A DNA stretch of 64,000 nucleotides from Monarcha castaneiventris obscurior (lineage: Eukaryota > Chordata > Aves > Passeriformes > Monarchidae). The stretch lies in the NCBI GenBank assembly GCA_026261815.1, contig JAMPIT010000174.1, forward strand, positions 14,694,001 to 14,758,000, written 5' to 3'. This document shows, one piece after another, positions 62,130 through 64,000 of the stretch. Position numbers and translations under genes: made by a program. Numbering within the stretch: position 1 is the first letter of the stretch; the number at the start of each line of letters is the position of its first letter. The notes under the pieces are model-generated. The model made no database searches, was not told the DNA's origin, and worked only from the letters and a program-made list of their open reading frames with translations.

Positions 62130-62840
62130 AGGCAAGATTGAAAGCTCCCTCCCCAAGTTTGCTGATGACACTAAACTGGGTGGTGAGGTGGACATGTGAG
62201 AAGTGACAGCGATCTTGCAGAGACACCTGGATGGGCTGGAAGAGTGGACTAGCAAGAACTGCAGGAGGTTTATTTAACAAGACAAGAGGCAAGGTCCTGC
62301 ACCTGGGACAACATAACCCAAGAACCCATTAGATGCCAGGCCACACCTGAAGTACTCTGTTTGGTCCTGGTCTATGCAATTCAAGGCACAGTCAGACTGG
62401 AGAGGTTCCAAAGAAGGGCCACCATGATGATCAAAAGGCTGGAGAGCCTGCCCTGTGAAAAAAGACAAAACGAGTTAGGTCTTTTCTCCTTGGAGAAGAC
62501 TTTGGGGGGACCTTATCACAGTATTACAACACTTAAAGGGTTACTACAAGAGGAGTGGAGTCTCTCTCTTCTCAAGGAGCCACATGGACAAGACAAGTGG
62601 CAATGAGTACAAATTGCTCAAGGAGAGGTTTCATCTTCACATAACAAACATTTTTATGGTGAGAACAGTCACTCACTGGAACAAACTTCCCAAGGAACCA
62701 GGTGGAAATGGAGGTTTTCAAGATGTGATTGGACAGGGTGCTACACAATCTCATCAAGGCTCCCTTCTCCATGAAAGACTGGACTTGATGATGTTTTGAG
62801 GTCACTTCCAGCCTGGGCTGTTCTGTGATTCAGTGATCAT
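62130..62840 (+). mobile_element. CR1 LINE 3'-part copy, about 0.7 kb
   Basis: CR1 blocks appear in order: 'aagtttgctgatgacactaa' (end of the RT region), 'aaggtcctgcacctgggaca', 'ttctccttggagaagacttt', 'ctcaaggagaggtttcatct', and the end 'ggtcacttccagcctgggct' with tail 'gttctgtgattcagtgatca'. Many indels and stops show it is inactive. It is the longest CR1 3' copy in the window. Confidence 0.9.
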
Positions 62841-64000
62841 TTTGGGAGGTGCTCGTGTATTTTTTTTTTAACCCAGATGGTTTTGCATTTGGTTTGGACT
62901 GCTGTGGGACAGAAACTTTAGGTTGAGGGAGACAGATCTGAAAGCAGATGCACTGCTGTAGGGACAGGAATATCTCTGAGCTGCAGAGAACAACTTCCAT
63001 CCCTCCCTGGGGTGATCAGGGTACATGTGTGTTGGGTTTGAACAGTCTGGCGGTTCAGAGACAATGGAGTCTTCTAGATGGGCACTTCCTAGACAAGCAC
63101 TTGAGATACCATCACTTTCTGTGAAAAATAGTCAAGATAGGATCTGTGGAGAGCAGAGATGGTCAGTATTTAGTTGGTACTCTTTAGGAACGCCTTTAGC
63201 GTTTAGCCCTGTTTGTGATTAAGCCAGAAGAATATCTAATTTCCAGGTTGTGTTATAATTAATTGAGAAATGGCCCTGAGGCTGCTGTGGGCAGTGTGGT
63301 TCTTTCCCTGTACAGAAGCAGAGCTGGAGGCATCACGAGCTGTGGTTATTAACGTCTCTGCAGCCAACCTTCACAGTCTTCCTTCTGCCCTCTGGATACC
63401 CAGATTCCCAGCTGCCCCTTCCCTCCTCCTGCCTTATCTCCTCCCTGCACTGCAGAGGCCAGCTCACTGTCCCCAGTCCCTTTGCCTTCCCTGCCATCAG
63501 CCCCACCCCACCCATGCCTTGGGACCTACCCTTGTTCCCCAGAACTCTATTGCCTTTGTGGTTTCCTATTGCCTTCTCTCTCCATGAAGCCATGTTCCTC
63601 TTCCTTGCCTGATCTCATAGGCATACTAGAGAGTTGTCTAGGAAGTCAGACCTAATTTCTCTCCTCACTTCTGGTGTTAGTGCACCTCACTGGTGAGACA
63701 AGATTTGCAGGTACTAGGAGAAGGCTGCAGAGGAAGAAGTTGTTCCCTAATGAATTGTGCTGCCTTCAGGCTTTGTCTGCAGTTCACCTGGGGGGAGAGA
63801 AAGGGAAGCTGGGGTATATTTTTGGCACTTAGTACCTCACTTTCATTTAAATTGTAGTTTCGGCTCCTAAAGCCTCTATCAGATCTAATCTTTCATCTTT
63901 TCCTTCAGCAGATCCTGCTCTGAGAGCAAATACTTCCCTTTTCCTGTGTTTTGTTTAGAGGGGGGTGGGACAGCTTTCTACTGGTGTTGCAGTATCTGGT
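62841..64000. other. Intergenic sequence at window end
   Basis: No gene or repeat was identified with confidence. The segment near 63360-63600 is C/T-rich and supports an open frame on each strand, but neither resembles a known protein. Confidence 0.5.

Noticed and set aside
62361..62805. Open frames on both strands at 62.4-62.8 kb
   Set aside because: They are explained by the CR1 copy at 62130-62840 and contain no intact RT or endonuclease domain.
63025..63260. Possible LTR start near 'tgtgttgggtttgaacagtc'
   Set aside because: A TG start alone is insufficient. I could find no matching CA end, target duplication or poly(A) signal with LTR spacing.
59326..64000. Search for 3' exons of ECHDC3 on the minus strand
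   Set aside because: Human gene order predicts it next, but no enoyl-CoA hydratase-like peptide appears in any frame, so it must lie beyond the window.

Overview
This window is vertebrate nuclear DNA, most probably from a bird. The genes are split by GT-AG introns, an unmethylated-type CpG island marks a promoter, and the interspersed repeats are almost all CR1 LINE fragments plus solo LTRs, the usual avian repertoire. The species cannot be fixed from the sequence alone.

Layout: (1) 1-24.7 kb, + strand: the 3' part of UPF2, a core nonsense-mediated mRNA decay factor. Eleven exons (the first cut by the window edge) encode the last 496 residues: the third MIF4G domain, the acidic linker, the UPF1-binding region and the basic C-terminus. 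The last intron splits the third codon from the end, and a 10-nt coding tail plus 3'UTR lie 6 kb downstream. (2) 24.7-33.9 kb: intergenic DNA between two convergent genes, with a visibly higher GC content than the flanking introns. It holds CR1 fragments and one solo LTR. (3) 33.9-58.4 kb, - strand: a complete PROSER2 (proline- and serine-rich 2) gene. It has three coding exons, a long 3'UTR, a large first intron and a non-coding first exon in a CpG island at about 57.9-58.6 kb. (4) 58.6-64 kb: upstream intergenic DNA that begins with two CR1 copies abutting the island and contains a third, longer CR1. No exon was recognised there.

The tail-to-tail UPF2/PROSER2 order matches the arrangement on human chromosome 10p14. 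UPF2 bridges UPF1 and UPF3 in mRNA surveillance; PROSER2 is poorly characterised, and nothing in the sequence links the two functionally.

The most interesting non-textbook items are: a pair of related solo LTRs, each flanked by a perfect 4-bp target duplication; a candidate 22-nt microexon in the PROSER2 5'UTR that would rewrite its upstream ORF; a uORF just before the PROSER2 start; the UPF2 terminal intron, whose retention would leave the protein almost unchanged; and a repeated EALxKLGL motif in PROSER2. I found no convincing new protein-coding system.
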